From the NCBI GenBank assembly GCA_016713625.1, contig JADJOT010000010.1, positions 496,001 through 560,000 of the forward strand: a DNA stretch of 64,000 bases, read 5' to 3'. Below the pieces are notes generated by a model that was not told where the DNA came from, did not search any database, and saw nothing but the letters and a program-made list of their open reading frames with translations. The stretch's first letter is position 1. Each line of letters opens with the position of its first letter. The translations under genes and the position numbers were made by a program. Source of the DNA: Candidatus Accumulibacter affinis (lineage in GTDB: Bacteria > Pseudomonadota > Gammaproteobacteria > Burkholderiales > Rhodocyclaceae). Positions 17,775 through 26,020 of the stretch are shown one piece after another.

Positions 17775-18785
17775 TCAGCGCTTGCCGCCGGGAACGTAGA
17801 TCTGGTCGAAGACGCCACCGTCCGAGAAATGGACCTTCTGGGCGTTTCGCCAGCCACCGAACACCTTATCGACCGTGACCAGCCTGGTCTTGACGAACTG
17901 TTTCGAATACTTGGCGGCAATCTGCGCGTCGGTTGGGCGATAGAAGTTCCTGGCGGCCAAGTCCTGACCATCCGCTGAGTACAGGTACTCAAGGTAGGCC
18001 TGAGCCACCTTGCGCGTACCACGCTTGTCAACCACCTTGTCGATCACCGCGACCGGCGGTTCAGCCAGGATCGACAGTGACGGCGTGACGATTTCAAGCT
18101 TCTCCGCACCGACCTCCTTGAGTGACAAATAGGCTTCGTTTTCCCAGGCAATCAGGACATCGCCGATGCCACGTTCAACGAAGGTCGTCGTTGAACCGCG
18201 GGCCCCGGAGTCGAGGATCTTCACATTGCGATAGACCTGGCCGACGAACTCCCTGGCCCTGGCTTCGTTGCCGCCCGGCTGTTCGAGTGCATAGGCCCAC
18301 GCGGCCAGGTAGTTCCAGCGAGCGCCGCCGGAGGTCTTCGGATTCGGCGTGATGATCGACACGCCCGGCTTCACCAGGTCGTTCCAGTCCTTGATGCCCT
18401 TGGGGTTACCCTTGCGCACCAGAAAGACGATGGTCGAGGTGTACGGCGACGAATTGTGCGGCAGACGCTTTTGCCAGTCAGCCGGAATCAGCCCGGCGTC
18501 AGCGATGGCGTCGATGTCATAAGCGAGTGCCAGCGTCACGACATCGGCCTGTAGGCCTTCGATCACGCCGCGCGCCTGCTTGCCCGAGCCGCCGTGCGAC
18601 TGGTTGATGGTGACGTTGTCGCCGGCCTTGGCCTTCCAGTTCTTGGCAAAGGCGGCATTGAAGTCCTGATACAACTCCCGCGTGGGGTCATAGGAGACAT
18701 TCAGGAGGGAGATATCGGCGGCGGCAGCGCTGCTGGCAATCAGCGCGCCTGCCAGCAAGCCGGCAAGAAAACGTTTCAGCTTCAT
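17775..18785 (-). CDS. sbp: Periplasmic sulfate-binding protein
   Basis: 336 residues from ATG 18785. Signal peptide MKLKRFLAGLLAGALIASSAAA|ADISLLNVSYDPTREL; then the Sbp/CysP hallmarks NQSHGGSGKQARGVIEGLQADVVTLALAYDID, NPKTSGGARWNYLAAW and DSGARGSTTTFVERGIGDVLIAWENEA, which form the sulfate cleft. It delivers sulfate to CysTWA. The open frame continues upstream to 19181, but that part overlaps another gene and lacks a signal peptide. The promoter region carries an ATAAGC-type element about 80 bases upstream. Confidence 0.95.
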   Translation of the reverse strand: MKLKRFLAGLLAGALIASSAAAADISLLNVSYDPTRELYQDFNAAFAKNWKAKAGDNVTINQSHGGSGKQARGVIEGLQADVVTLALAYDIDAIADAGLIPADWQKRLPHNSSPYTSTIVFLVRKGNPKGIKDWNDLVKPGVSIITPNPKTSGGARWNYLAAWAYALEQPGGNEARAREFVGQVYRNVKILDSGARGSTTTFVERGIGDVLIAWENEAYLSLKEVGAEKLEIVTPSLSILAEPPVAVIDKVVDKRGTRKVAQAYLEYLYSADGQDLAARNFYRPTDAQIAAKYSKQFVKTRLVTVDKVFGGWRNAQKVHFSDGGVFDQIYVPGGKR

Positions 18786-18845
18786 GAGGACTCCGTTCAA
18801 GGTGGGGGTGGAACGAAGTCTAGGAAAGTGGTGCTCGACGGCGAA

Positions 18846-18875
18846 CGAATCATTCCTTATTAGCTTATGCAGAGA
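18846..18875 (-). promoter_or_regulatory. Candidate CysB-type site upstream of sbp
   Basis: On the minus strand this reads TGCATAAGCTAATAAGGAAT, with two ATAAG repeats ten bases apart. It overlaps the stop codon of the upstream gene and lies 60-90 bases before sbp. The assignment to CysB is inferred from recurrence of the motif in front of other sulfur genes here. Confidence 0.45.
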
Positions 18876-19305
18876 CACCCGGAACCATTGGTGGAGTGGC
18901 GCAGTCCTGGCCGCCATCCGCGGACTGTTGTTCAATCCTGAGGATCGTGTAACCGTGGGTCTGGAGAACACGCATGGCCTTTTGCAGCTTGCTGACTTCC
19001 TTCGGAGAGCTGGCAAGATCCCGCGACCGCGCACTGCGGGTGTCGTCAGCAAGCTCGTAGCCCTGGCACCGCAACCAGTCGATGATCGTTGCCATGCCCT
19101 TTTGTCCGATCCCATCGGCCCGTTCGAGGCGCCGACGACCAAGGACGGCGACCTCGCCCGGAGTGAAATCGGGACGATCAAAGACCCTTCTCAGCGCATT
19201 CCGTGGCGTTGTGGGCAGTTGCCAATGTGCTGACACCTTGTAGCCTGGCTGCTCGCCGGCGTTGCATCCAGCGCTCGTCGTCTCCGGTATTGCATGACGC
19301 GACAT
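18865..19305 (-). CDS. Small protein with a helix-hairpin-helix-like segment
   Basis: 146 residues from ATG 19305, which follows a good GAGGAG site; the longer frame to 19677 has no features upstream. The middle (RRVFDRPDFTPGEVAVLGRRRLERADGIGQKGMATIIDWLRCQGYEL) resembles the helix-hairpin-helix of the RNA polymerase alpha C-terminal domain (leucine-rich helix, RAEGIG-like turn, helix). The C-terminal part has a short charged helix (SSPKEVSKLQKAMRVLQTHGYTILRIE). It precedes sbp by 79 bases on the same strand and may be co-transcribed. Could be a DNA- or protein-binding regulator; not a known Cys gene. Confidence 0.5.
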   Translation of the reverse strand: MSRHAIPETTSAGCNAGEQPGYKVSAHWQLPTTPRNALRRVFDRPDFTPGEVAVLGRRRLERADGIGQKGMATIIDWLRCQGYELADDTRSARSRDLASSPKEVSKLQKAMRVLQTHGYTILRIEQQSADGGQDCATPPMVPGVSA

Positions 19306-19668
19306 CCCGTTGCTCCTCAGTGCACCACCGTCCGCAGGCCGCCAGCCAGCGTCTGAGCGACGCTCGCTGTGACAAGCGACGAGAGCACGCTGGCAATCCG
19401 GTATTTCATCGCGGCACCCTGGAAAGTCGACGATCAACGATGTGCGGAGATTAGACACGGGGCGACGGCAAGCAAAGCAAGAATTTCTTATAAGCATATT
19501 CAGCCAAAGCTGACTTCCGTGCACGCTGGTCGCGCCGCCTCGGCATCCGCTGCGAGTCGGCGAAATCGCTATTTGCTTATGGGAAAGAAATCGTTTTCGA
19601 CGCTCTTGGCCGTTGGCATCATGCGCGGCGTGTCGGCCCGCTTCGGCAGGCCTGGAAAGGAGAAGAGC
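19306..19668. promoter_or_regulatory. Divergent intergenic region with three ATAAGC/GCTTAT-type elements
   Basis: No gene is supported here. It lies between a minus-strand and a plus-strand gene. TTCTTATAAGCATATTCAG at 19485-19503 holds the 8-bp palindrome CTTATAAG, and GCTTAT recurs at 19575-19580. The string GCATATTCAG (19494-19503) occurs again at 61096-61105 in front of tauA. Probable operator and promoter zone for the hydrolase and the small minus-strand gene. Confidence 0.5.
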
Positions 19669-19698
19669 ATGAACCACAAAGCGGCAATCCTGTCCTGA
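19669..19698 (+). CDS. Nine-codon leader peptide overlapping the hydrolase start
   Basis: AAAGGAG at 19656-19662 is well placed for ATG 19669, which encodes MNHKAAILS and stops in a TGATG overlap with the hydrolase start at 19698. The hydrolase itself has no ribosome site, so its translation may be coupled to this mini-ORF. It could also be a scar of a lost gene. Confidence 0.4.
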   Translation: MNHKAAILS

Positions 19699-20240
19699 TG
19701 GGCGAATCCATGGAGACCATCCTCATCGTCCCGGGTCTGCGCAACAGTGGTCCAAGCCATTGGCAAACCTGGTTCGAAAACACGCTCACCAATACACGGC
19801 GGGTTGAACAAGCCGACTGGGAGCGGCCTTATCTTTCCGAATGGGCGGCACGGGTGTGCGAGGCCATCGACGCGCAGAGGGAGCCAGTATGGATTGTCGC
19901 CCACAGCTTTGGTTGCCTGGCCGCCGTCAGCGCCGGCTTTGTCTGTGCGAGCCGCGTCCGTGCGGCCCTGCTCGTGGCCCCTGCCGATCCCGATCGCTTT
20001 GAGGTAACGGCTGCGCTGGCTGCAGAGCAACTCAGCTTCCCCAGCCTGGTCGTGGCCAGCAATAACGATCCGTGGGTAAGGAGGAGCGTCGCCGAATACT
20101 GGGCGGGCGTCTGGGGTAGCAGTTACCGGAACATCGGTGACGCCGGCCACATCAACATCGACTCGGGTTACGGCCCATGGCCAGAAGGCCTTGGATTTTT
20201 CCAGGGACTGCGCCAGGAGGTGCTGGCTTTCCAGGGGTGA
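19698..20240 (+). CDS. RBBP9/YdeN family serine hydrolase
   Basis: 180 residues, the usual size for RBBP9/YdeN alpha/beta hydrolases. IVPGLRNSGPSHWQTWFE is the family N-terminus; the nucleophile is Ser in IVAHSFGCLAA; Asp in NNDPWV and His in GDAGHINIDSG complete the triad. Starts at ATG 19698 or 19710 (METIL). The ssuACB genes follow on the same strand. Such hydrolases are often found near sulfonate or sulfur genes, but the substrate is unknown. Confidence 0.8.
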   Translation: MGESMETILIVPGLRNSGPSHWQTWFENTLTNTRRVEQADWERPYLSEWAARVCEAIDAQREPVWIVAHSFGCLAAVSAGFVCASRVRAALLVAPADPDRFEVTAALAAEQLSFPSLVVASNNDPWVRRSVAEYWAGVWGSSYRNIGDAGHINIDSGYGPWPEGLGFFQGLRQEVLAFQG

Positions 20241-20255
20241 GCACCACAGGCACAG

Positions 20256-20282
20256 AAGCTTATGCGCTGGTGACTCATATTC
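20256..20282 (+). promoter_or_regulatory. Candidate CysB-type site upstream of ssuA
   Basis: AAGCTTATGCG at 20257-20267, about 155 bases before ssuA, repeats the GCTTAT core found at other sulfur operons and is followed by the AT-rich CTCATATTCTTCG. Role inferred from recurrence. Confidence 0.35.
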
Positions 20283-20422
20283 TTCGCAGATCTTCGTCGT
20301 TGTCCGGATGACCTGCGCTGGATTAACTTTTGTTGTTGCGAACGGAATCCTGGTACTGGCTACTCCTGAAATCCGACGAGCAACCGACACCCGAAACCTG
20401 AACCCCATTTCAAGGAGTACCG

Positions 20423-21394
20423 ATGTTCCGAATCCTCAGACGCATCGCCATCGTCGCGGTGTCTCTTTATGCTGCGATCGGCACTGCTGGCGCCGCCGAG
20501 CAAGCGCGGGAGATCCGTGTGGATTACGCGTACTATTCGCCGCCGAGCCTGGTCCTCAAACGCTTTGGCTGGCTGGAGCAGGAATTCAAGGCCGACAACA
20601 TTCCGATCAAATGGGTACTCAGCCAGGGCAGCAACCGGGCGCTCGAATTTCTTAACAGTGGCAGCATCGACTTCGGTTCCTCGGCCGGGCTGGCCGCCGT
20701 GCTGAGCAAAGCGAACGGTAACCCGATCAAGGGCGTGTACATCTACTCCCGGCCGGAGTGGACGGCACTGGTCGTGCCCAAGGATTCGCCGATCAAGTCG
20801 GTCAAGGATCTCAAGGGCAAGAAGGTTGCCGCCACCAAAGGCACCGACCCCTACCTGTTCCTGCTGCGCAGTCTGCACCTGGAGGGACTGAAGAAAACCG
20901 ACATCGAACATGCGAGCCTGCAGCATGCCGACGGGCGGGCGGCTCTCGAACAGGGCAAGGTCGATGCCTGGGCCGGCCTCGACCCACTGATGGCCGCCAG
21001 CGAGCTAGATGCCGCTTCGAAACTGGTCTATCGCAACCTCTCATTCAACACCTACGGCTTCCTCAACACCACCGAATCGTTCAGCAAACAGTATCCGGAA
21101 CACGTCAGGCGCGTCATCACCGCCTACGAGAAAGCACGTAAGTGGATCCTGGCCAATCCGGAGGAGACCGCCAAGATCATCGCCGAAGAAGCAAAGCTCT
21201 CCCTGGCGGTCGCCAGGTTGCAATTGACGCGCAACGACTTCAGCAACCCGGTTCCCGGCGCTGAGCACATCAAGGCTCTCAAGTCTGCCGCCCCGATCCT
21301 GATCAAGGAAGAACTGGTCAAGAAGGGTACTGACGTCGATAAAGTGATTGACGACCTCGTTGACCCGACCTGGGCCAAGACTGCGGTACGCTGA
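20423..21394 (+). CDS. ssuA: Aliphatic sulfonate ABC transporter binding protein
   Basis: 323 residues with signal peptide (IAIVAVSLYAAIGTAGAA|EQAREIRVDYAYYSPPSLVLKRFGWLEQEF). The SsuA-type periplasmic fold shows LSQGSNRALEFLNSGSIDFGSSAG, KDSPIKSVKDLKGKKVAATKGTDPYLFLLR and HADGRAALEQGKVDAWAGLDP. It captures alkanesulfonates in the periplasm and passes them to SsuC. AAGGAG precedes the ATG; ssuC follows 12 bases after the stop. Substrate range is inferred from family and context. Confidence 0.88.
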   Translation: MFRILRRIAIVAVSLYAAIGTAGAAEQAREIRVDYAYYSPPSLVLKRFGWLEQEFKADNIPIKWVLSQGSNRALEFLNSGSIDFGSSAGLAAVLSKANGNPIKGVYIYSRPEWTALVVPKDSPIKSVKDLKGKKVAATKGTDPYLFLLRSLHLEGLKKTDIEHASLQHADGRAALEQGKVDAWAGLDPLMAASELDAASKLVYRNLSFNTYGFLNTTESFSKQYPEHVRRVITAYEKARKWILANPEETAKIIAEEAKLSLAVARLQLTRNDFSNPVPGAEHIKALKSAAPILIKEELVKKGTDVDKVIDDLVDPTWAKTAVR

Positions 21395-21406
21395 GGAGAC
21401 GGAACA

Positions 21407-22237
21407 ATGAGTGAAGTCAGCGTTCCCGCTTCGGGGGCGATTGCCGCCAGCAGCCGCCTCGATCGCGGGGGATTGATCCGGCGAACTGAGGGTCTCCTGG
21501 TTCCCGCCGCCCTCGTCATCGCCTGGGAAGCGGTCGTGCGCGGCGGCTGGGTCAGCTCGCACCTGCTGCCGCCGCCGAGCGAACTGGTGACGACACTGGC
21601 AGATCTCGCCGGCAACGGGACTCTCCTCGAACATATTGGCATCAGCAGCCTGCGCGTTCTGATCGGTTTTCTCATCGGTGCCGGGCTCGCCGTCGTCGTC
21701 GGTGCTGCAGTCGGATTGTCGCGACGGACGGAGGCTTTGCTCGACCCGACCTTCCAGGCGCTGCGCGCCATTCCGTCGCTGGCCTGGGTGCCGTTGCTGC
21801 TTCTCTGGCTGGGGATCGATGAGGCGCCGAAGATCACTCTGATCACCATCGGTGCTTTCTTCCCGGTCTATCTCAACTTCGTCGCCGGTATCCAGAAAGT
21901 TGACCGCAAGCTGGTCGAGGTCGGCGGCATCTACGGGCTGACCGGCTACCGGCTGATCGCTCGCATCTTCCTGCCGGCCGCCCTGCCCAATCTGTTTACC
22001 GGCTTGCGCACCGGTCTGTCGCTGTCCTGGATGTTCCTGGTCGCTGCCGAGCTGATTGCCGCCAGCCGCGGGCTCGGTTATCTGCTCACCGACGGCCGCG
22101 AAACCGGCCGCGCCGACCTGGTCCTCGTCGCCATCGTCGTCCTCGCCCTGCTCGGCAAGATCAGCGACAGCCTGCTGCGCTGGCTCGAAGATCGCCTGCT
22201 CGGCTGGCGCGATGCTTTTGACAGCCGTCCCTCCTGA
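21407..22237 (+). CDS. ssuC: Sulfonate ABC transporter permease
   Basis: 276 residues with six hydrophobic segments and the SsuC-type loop GGIYGLTGYRLIARIFLPAALPNLFTGLRTGLSLSW, which binds SsuB. It lies in a tight ssuA-ssuC-ssuB operon with a good ribosome site (GAGGAG). Confidence 0.9.
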   Translation: MSEVSVPASGAIAASSRLDRGGLIRRTEGLLVPAALVIAWEAVVRGGWVSSHLLPPPSELVTTLADLAGNGTLLEHIGISSLRVLIGFLIGAGLAVVVGAAVGLSRRTEALLDPTFQALRAIPSLAWVPLLLLWLGIDEAPKITLITIGAFFPVYLNFVAGIQKVDRKLVEVGGIYGLTGYRLIARIFLPAALPNLFTGLRTGLSLSWMFLVAAELIAASRGLGYLLTDGRETGRADLVLVAIVVLALLGKISDSLLRWLEDRLLGWRDAFDSRPS

Positions 22238-22248
22238 GGAGTAAATCC

Positions 22249-23067
22249 ATGTCACACAATCTGCTCGACTTGATGGTTGCCGCCAAGGATTTCGAGGCGC
22301 TGCGGGTCATCAAGAACGTCCGTTTCGGCATCGACTCCGGCGAAATCGTCAGTCTGGTGGGACCCAGCGGCTGTGGCAAGAGCACCTTGCTGCGGATCAT
22401 CGCCGGTCTCGATACCAGCTACCGCGGCGACGTCCGGATCAAGGACGAGCCGCCACATCTGCATTCCCGCGACGTCGGCCTGATCTTCCAGGAGCCGCGC
22501 CTCCTTCCCTGGCTGACGGTGGCCGAGAATGTCGCCTTCGAACTCGGGCGCAAGGGCCGACATGATCCGTACGTGACGCAGTTGCTGGCCGAAGTCGGCC
22601 TTGGCGATTTCGCTACGGCCTATCCGAAACAGCTCTCGGGCGGCATGGCTCAGCGTGTGGCGATTGCGCGCGGCCTGTTCACCCAGCCTTCGCTGCTCCT
22701 CCTGGATGAACCGTTCAGCGCTGTCGATGCCTTCACCCGCCGGCGACTGCAGGATCTGTTGCTGTCGGTCGCCGGGCATCACGGCACGACCCTGCTCCTC
22801 GTCACCCACGACGTAAACGAAGCGGTCTACCTCAGCGACCGCGTCATCGTACTCGCCGATCGTCCTGGGCGGATCAGCGGCCAGGTGATCGTCGATGCGC
22901 GGCGCCCGCGCGACCGGCGCAATCCTCAACTGGCCAAGCGGGAAGCCGAGGTACTGACGCTGTTGAACGACGGTACGAACCAATTCTTCGATCTCTCCTA
23001 CCACCTGGCAGCCGCCCCACCACGCTGGCAAGCGATACGCCTCTCCAGCCTCAACTTCGCCATCTGA
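22249..23067 (+). CDS. ssuB: Sulfonate ABC transporter ATPase
   Basis: 272 residues. Walker A GPSGCGKSTLLR, Q-loop IFQEPRLLPWLTV (the SsuB/TauB LLPW form), signature LSGGMAQRVAIARGL, Walker B LLLLDEPFSAVDAF and H-loop VTHDVNEAV are intact. It lacks a C-terminal Mop domain, unlike the second SsuB in this window. Last gene of the plus-strand operon. Confidence 0.9.
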   Translation: MSHNLLDLMVAAKDFEALRVIKNVRFGIDSGEIVSLVGPSGCGKSTLLRIIAGLDTSYRGDVRIKDEPPHLHSRDVGLIFQEPRLLPWLTVAENVAFELGRKGRHDPYVTQLLAEVGLGDFATAYPKQLSGGMAQRVAIARGLFTQPSLLLLDEPFSAVDAFTRRRLQDLLLSVAGHHGTTLLLVTHDVNEAVYLSDRVIVLADRPGRISGQVIVDARRPRDRRNPQLAKREAEVLTLLNDGTNQFFDLSYHLAAAPPRWQAIRLSSLNFAI

Positions 23068-23086
23068 CCCCTGAACTCCAAGGAAC

Positions 23087-23107
23087 TCGGGGCCCGCCTG
23101 GCCCCTG
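23087..23107. terminator. Short GC hairpin between convergent operons
   Basis: GGGGCC and GGCCCC pair around CGCCT between ssuB and the convergent CoA-transferase gene. No T tract follows on the plus strand, so terminator function is uncertain. Confidence 0.3.
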
Positions 23108-23116
23108 TGACCCACT

Positions 23117-23902
23117 CTACCGTCGCAGCATGCCTGTTTCGTCCACGCGGCGCAGGGCGGCGAGTTCCTCGGGCGATGGCTCGGGAACGACGCGGGCGTC
23201 AGCCGCGACCTTCAAATCCCAGCCGGTGTTGGCAAGAATCTCGTCGACACCGGAAAACGTGAAGTAGGCGTCGAGCTGGAACTCGTGCGTCTGAGGGTCG
23301 GGCCGCAGGATGCCGAGGGTGGTGATGATTGCAGTGGGACCGCCACCGATCAAACCCGCCTGTTCACGGGCGTCGCCGCCGTCGAGGTAGCCCGGTGAGG
23401 TAACGTAGCTCACCCGGTCAACGAAGCGTTTCGGCTCGTGGCTGACCATGATCAGGTAACGCTTGGCACCACAGGCGATGTCGTTGGCACCGCCGGCACC
23501 GGTCAGGCGAGTCTTCGGCGGGCGGTAGCTGGCGCCGATTTTCCCGTCCCAGATGCCGGTCGTGTTGACGTTGCCGAAGCGGTCGACCTGGGCAGCGCCG
23601 ATGATACCGACGTCGCAACGACCGGAGGCGACCAGGCACCCGAGGGCGTCCAGGGCACTGGTGAAACTCACGGCATTGACCGCCAGGCGATTGCATTCGA
23701 TTCCCCAGGGCAGGCCGCCAACCGGCGTCGCGCCATAGACACCGCCTTCGGTCATGGCGCGCACCCTGGGGGCGTGATGAGCCTGCGCGAAGTAGCCGGC
23801 GAGCATCGACAGACCGACGCCGAAGATGGCCAGTTCGCCATCACGAATCTCGCGGCCGGTGGCGATGGCCATCATCTCCTGGCGGCTGTAATCGATGGTC
23901 AT
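23117..23902 (-). CDS. CoA-transferase family I, beta subunit
   Basis: 261 residues of the GctB type. RAMTEGGVYGATP holds Glu52, at the place of the catalytic glutamate of glutaconate CoA-transferase; VGIIGAAQVDRFGNVNTTGIW and GAGGANDIACGAKRYLIMV are further family segments. Its start overlaps the stop of the alpha subunit gene by four bases (ATGA). The pair transfers CoA between organic acids. In this operon, next to a sulfonate/nitrate-type ABC transporter, it may activate an imported organosulfur acid, but the substrate cannot be read from the sequence. Confidence 0.85.
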   Translation of the reverse strand: MTIDYSRQEMMAIATGREIRDGELAIFGVGLSMLAGYFAQAHHAPRVRAMTEGGVYGATPVGGLPWGIECNRLAVNAVSFTSALDALGCLVASGRCDVGIIGAAQVDRFGNVNTTGIWDGKIGASYRPPKTRLTGAGGANDIACGAKRYLIMVSHEPKRFVDRVSYVTSPGYLDGGDAREQAGLIGGGPTAIITTLGILRPDPQTHEFQLDAYFTFSGVDEILANTGWDLKVAADARVVPEPSPEELAALRRVDETGMLRR

Positions 23903-24891
23903 GCGCTGGCTGCTGCGGTCAGGGCCAGCGCTTCGGCATGCGACAGCAGCCAGCGTCGGTAAGGGTCAAGCAGGAATGCGGTCGCCCCGTTGGAGAGTTC
24001 GGCGATCTTGCCGCGGCCGATCAGGTCGAGATAGCCATCGAGATCGACGTAGCTGTCGACGTAATCGCGGACGTAGGTGGCCGTTCCGTGCTCGCTGCCG
24101 AGCGCCTGGTTCATCGCCTTCATGTGCGCTTCATCCACGTCGTACATGCCGGGAGAAGCCTGCGGCCAGGCAGTAAATGGCCAGTAGACGACGGCTTCGA
24201 CGATGATCCCGGGGATGCGCACCAGATTCGGATACTGGCGCATGCAGTCGGTGTGCACGATGGCATCAGCCAGCAGGACAACCCGCTTCGCTGCCCGCGA
24301 CAGTTCGAAACGACTCCACTCGGTGCCGAGCATGATCGCGTCGCCCTCCGGATCGGCGAGCGTCACGTGGATCGCTGCCAGGTCGGGACGTAGTGGCGAG
24401 AAAGCGCCGATCCGCTTCCCCGAAAAGGGATCCGTGACCGAAGGTATCTTGTTTGGATTGGGGTGCACGTCGGGCTCGAAAGCGCGCCGGTATTGAAGGT
24501 CCGAGCCGATATTGACCGTTGCCGGAATGAAGGGCCAGTTCAGCGCGCCGCCCAGCAGGCGCAGCGCCATCGCCAGATTGGAGAAGTCCTCAAGAACCAG
24601 TCTGCCCTGCTCAATGGCCCGTCGCAGGCCGTTGGCAAAGCCGAAGCCCTCCAGCCCGCTGAAACCACATTCTGCCTGGGTCACCGCGCCGGCCGCTGCC
24701 AGCAGGTTGAGTTGCTGGGTGTTGGCGTGAAAGATGGCGTGCAGATCGCGGCGCTGCTGGCGCAACAGTTCGCGCCCGAAGACGATGGCATCAGAACCGA
24801 CCGGCAGGGCCGCACCGCTGGCATACTGCATGCCATCCCAGGTGTACCGGCGAACGGCCTCGGCCAGGGTGATCAGTTTGTTGGTGGGCAT
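23899..24891 (-). CDS. CoA-transferase family I, alpha subunit
   Basis: 330 residues, GctA-like. MPTNKLITLAEAVRRYTWDGMQYASGAALPVGSDAIVFGRELLRQ is the N-terminal CoA-binding region; ECGFSGLEGFGFANGLRRAIEQGRL and ATVNIGSDLQYR follow. It forms a heteromer with the beta subunit encoded directly downstream. Only 12 bases separate it from the upstream thioredoxin-SCO gene, so all three belong to one operon. Confidence 0.85.
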   Translation of the reverse strand: MPTNKLITLAEAVRRYTWDGMQYASGAALPVGSDAIVFGRELLRQQRRDLHAIFHANTQQLNLLAAAGAVTQAECGFSGLEGFGFANGLRRAIEQGRLVLEDFSNLAMALRLLGGALNWPFIPATVNIGSDLQYRRAFEPDVHPNPNKIPSVTDPFSGKRIGAFSPLRPDLAAIHVTLADPEGDAIMLGTEWSRFELSRAAKRVVLLADAIVHTDCMRQYPNLVRIPGIIVEAVVYWPFTAWPQASPGMYDVDEAHMKAMNQALGSEHGTATYVRDYVDSYVDLDGYLDLIGRGKIAELSNGATAFLLDPYRRWLLSHAEALALTAAASA

Positions 24892-24903
24892 GGATGTATT
24901 TCT

Positions 24904-26019
24904 TCAGTTGGCACGCGCAACTCGCTGCGCCACTACTGGTCCGCTGGAACCGTCAGCCAGCAACCGGGCGAGGTCGCGGCGCAGGTCGGCGACGCTCTGG
25001 CCAAACGGGGCGAGGCCGCGCAGGCGACCGTTGGCATCGAACAGGAAGACGCCGGCCGTATGGTCCACGGTATAGCCCGCACTCCGCGAAGGCCTTTGCT
25101 CCGCCACCAGTTGCAACTGGCTGATCAATCGTGCCGTCGCCTCGGCGCTGCCGCGCAGCCCGAGGACGGGGCGCCCGCTGGCGGGGCTGAAAGCGGCCAC
25201 ATATTCCTTGAGCATCGCCAGGCCGTCGCGATCGGGGTCGAGGGTGGCAAAGAGCACCTGGACTTGCCGGCGCTGTGTCGGTGGCAGGCCCTCGACGGCG
25301 GCCTTCAGTTCGATCAGCGTCGTCGGACAGACATCGGGGCACTGCGTATAGCCAACCGACAGGGCCACCACTTGGCCGCGGAAATCCTCCAGGCGTCGCT
25401 GGCGTCCATCGCTGGCCGTCAGCACGAATTCCGGGTAGCGCGGCAGATTGCTGGCGGGAGGAGAAGCGTGCAGCGCACTGTTTGGGCGACCGGCAGGGTT
25501 GCCGTGAGCGGCGTCCCGTGGCGCGAACGGAAACTCTTCGAACTTCGCCCGCACAACGTAGTCGGTGAGATCGCGTAGTCCGGCTTGATCGAGTGTACCC
25601 GTGTACCGGTAGAGAAAACTGCCGTCACCGGCAAAGAACACGAAGGACGGCGTCGCCACGGCGCGAAAACGCTTGGCGAGATCGGCAGCCGTCGTGGCAC
25701 GCCCCAGCGCGTCAATGATTGGCGCGGAGCGCGAGAGGTCAAGACCAACCGTCCGGAAGCGGCCTTCGATCAGCTTCTCCGTGCGCCGGTCACGATAGGC
25801 GGTTCGCTCCATTTCCAGGCAGCCGGGGCAATCCGGGAGGGTGAGGACGACAGCCAGTTGCTTTCCTTCCGCGTGGGCTGCCTCCGCTTCCCGCTGCAGG
25901 TTGTCGACACTTCGCTCGAAGAGCGCCGCCTGCGACCCACCTACGGCCAGGAAAACCATCAGGCCGGCAGCGACCTGCTGGAACGTCGGGATCGGTGGCT
26001 GCAGGGCACGACGCAGCAT
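24904..26019 (-). CDS. Thioredoxin-like/SCO1 fusion protein
   Basis: 371 residues in two redox domains. After an N-terminal membrane anchor or signal (VAAGLMVFLAVGGSQAA), residues 35-160 form a thioredoxin-like domain with CPGC at 64-67 (TLPDCPGCLEME) and cis-Pro in ATPSFVFF, like SoxW/DsbE-type proteins. A Pro/Ala linker leads to residues 195-360, a SCO1/SenC domain with CPDVCP (Cys227, Cys231) and the copper-ligand His320 (YTVDHTAG). SCO proteins deliver copper or reduce disulfides in the periplasm. The gene sits between an ABC permease gene and CoA-transferase genes, 1-12 bases apart, which is an unusual setting for SCO. Confidence 0.85.
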   Translation of the reverse strand: MLRRALQPPIPTFQQVAAGLMVFLAVGGSQAALFERSVDNLQREAEAAHAEGKQLAVVLTLPDCPGCLEMERTAYRDRRTEKLIEGRFRTVGLDLSRSAPIIDALGRATTAADLAKRFRAVATPSFVFFAGDGSFLYRYTGTLDQAGLRDLTDYVVRAKFEEFPFAPRDAAHGNPAGRPNSALHASPPASNLPRYPEFVLTASDGRQRRLEDFRGQVVALSVGYTQCPDVCPTTLIELKAAVEGLPPTQRRQVQVLFATLDPDRDGLAMLKEYVAAFSPASGRPVLGLRGSAEATARLISQLQLVAEQRPSRSAGYTVDHTAGVFLFDANGRLRGLAPFGQSVADLRRDLARLLADGSSGPVVAQRVARAN

Positions 26020-26020
26020 G

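Noticed and set aside
18786..19181. Longer start for the sulfate-binding protein
   Set aside because: A signal peptide begins at 18785; the upstream part overlaps another better supported gene.
21041..22255. 404-codon minus-strand frame opposite ssuA-ssuC
   Set aside because: Gln/Asp-rich shadow of two well recognised transporter genes.
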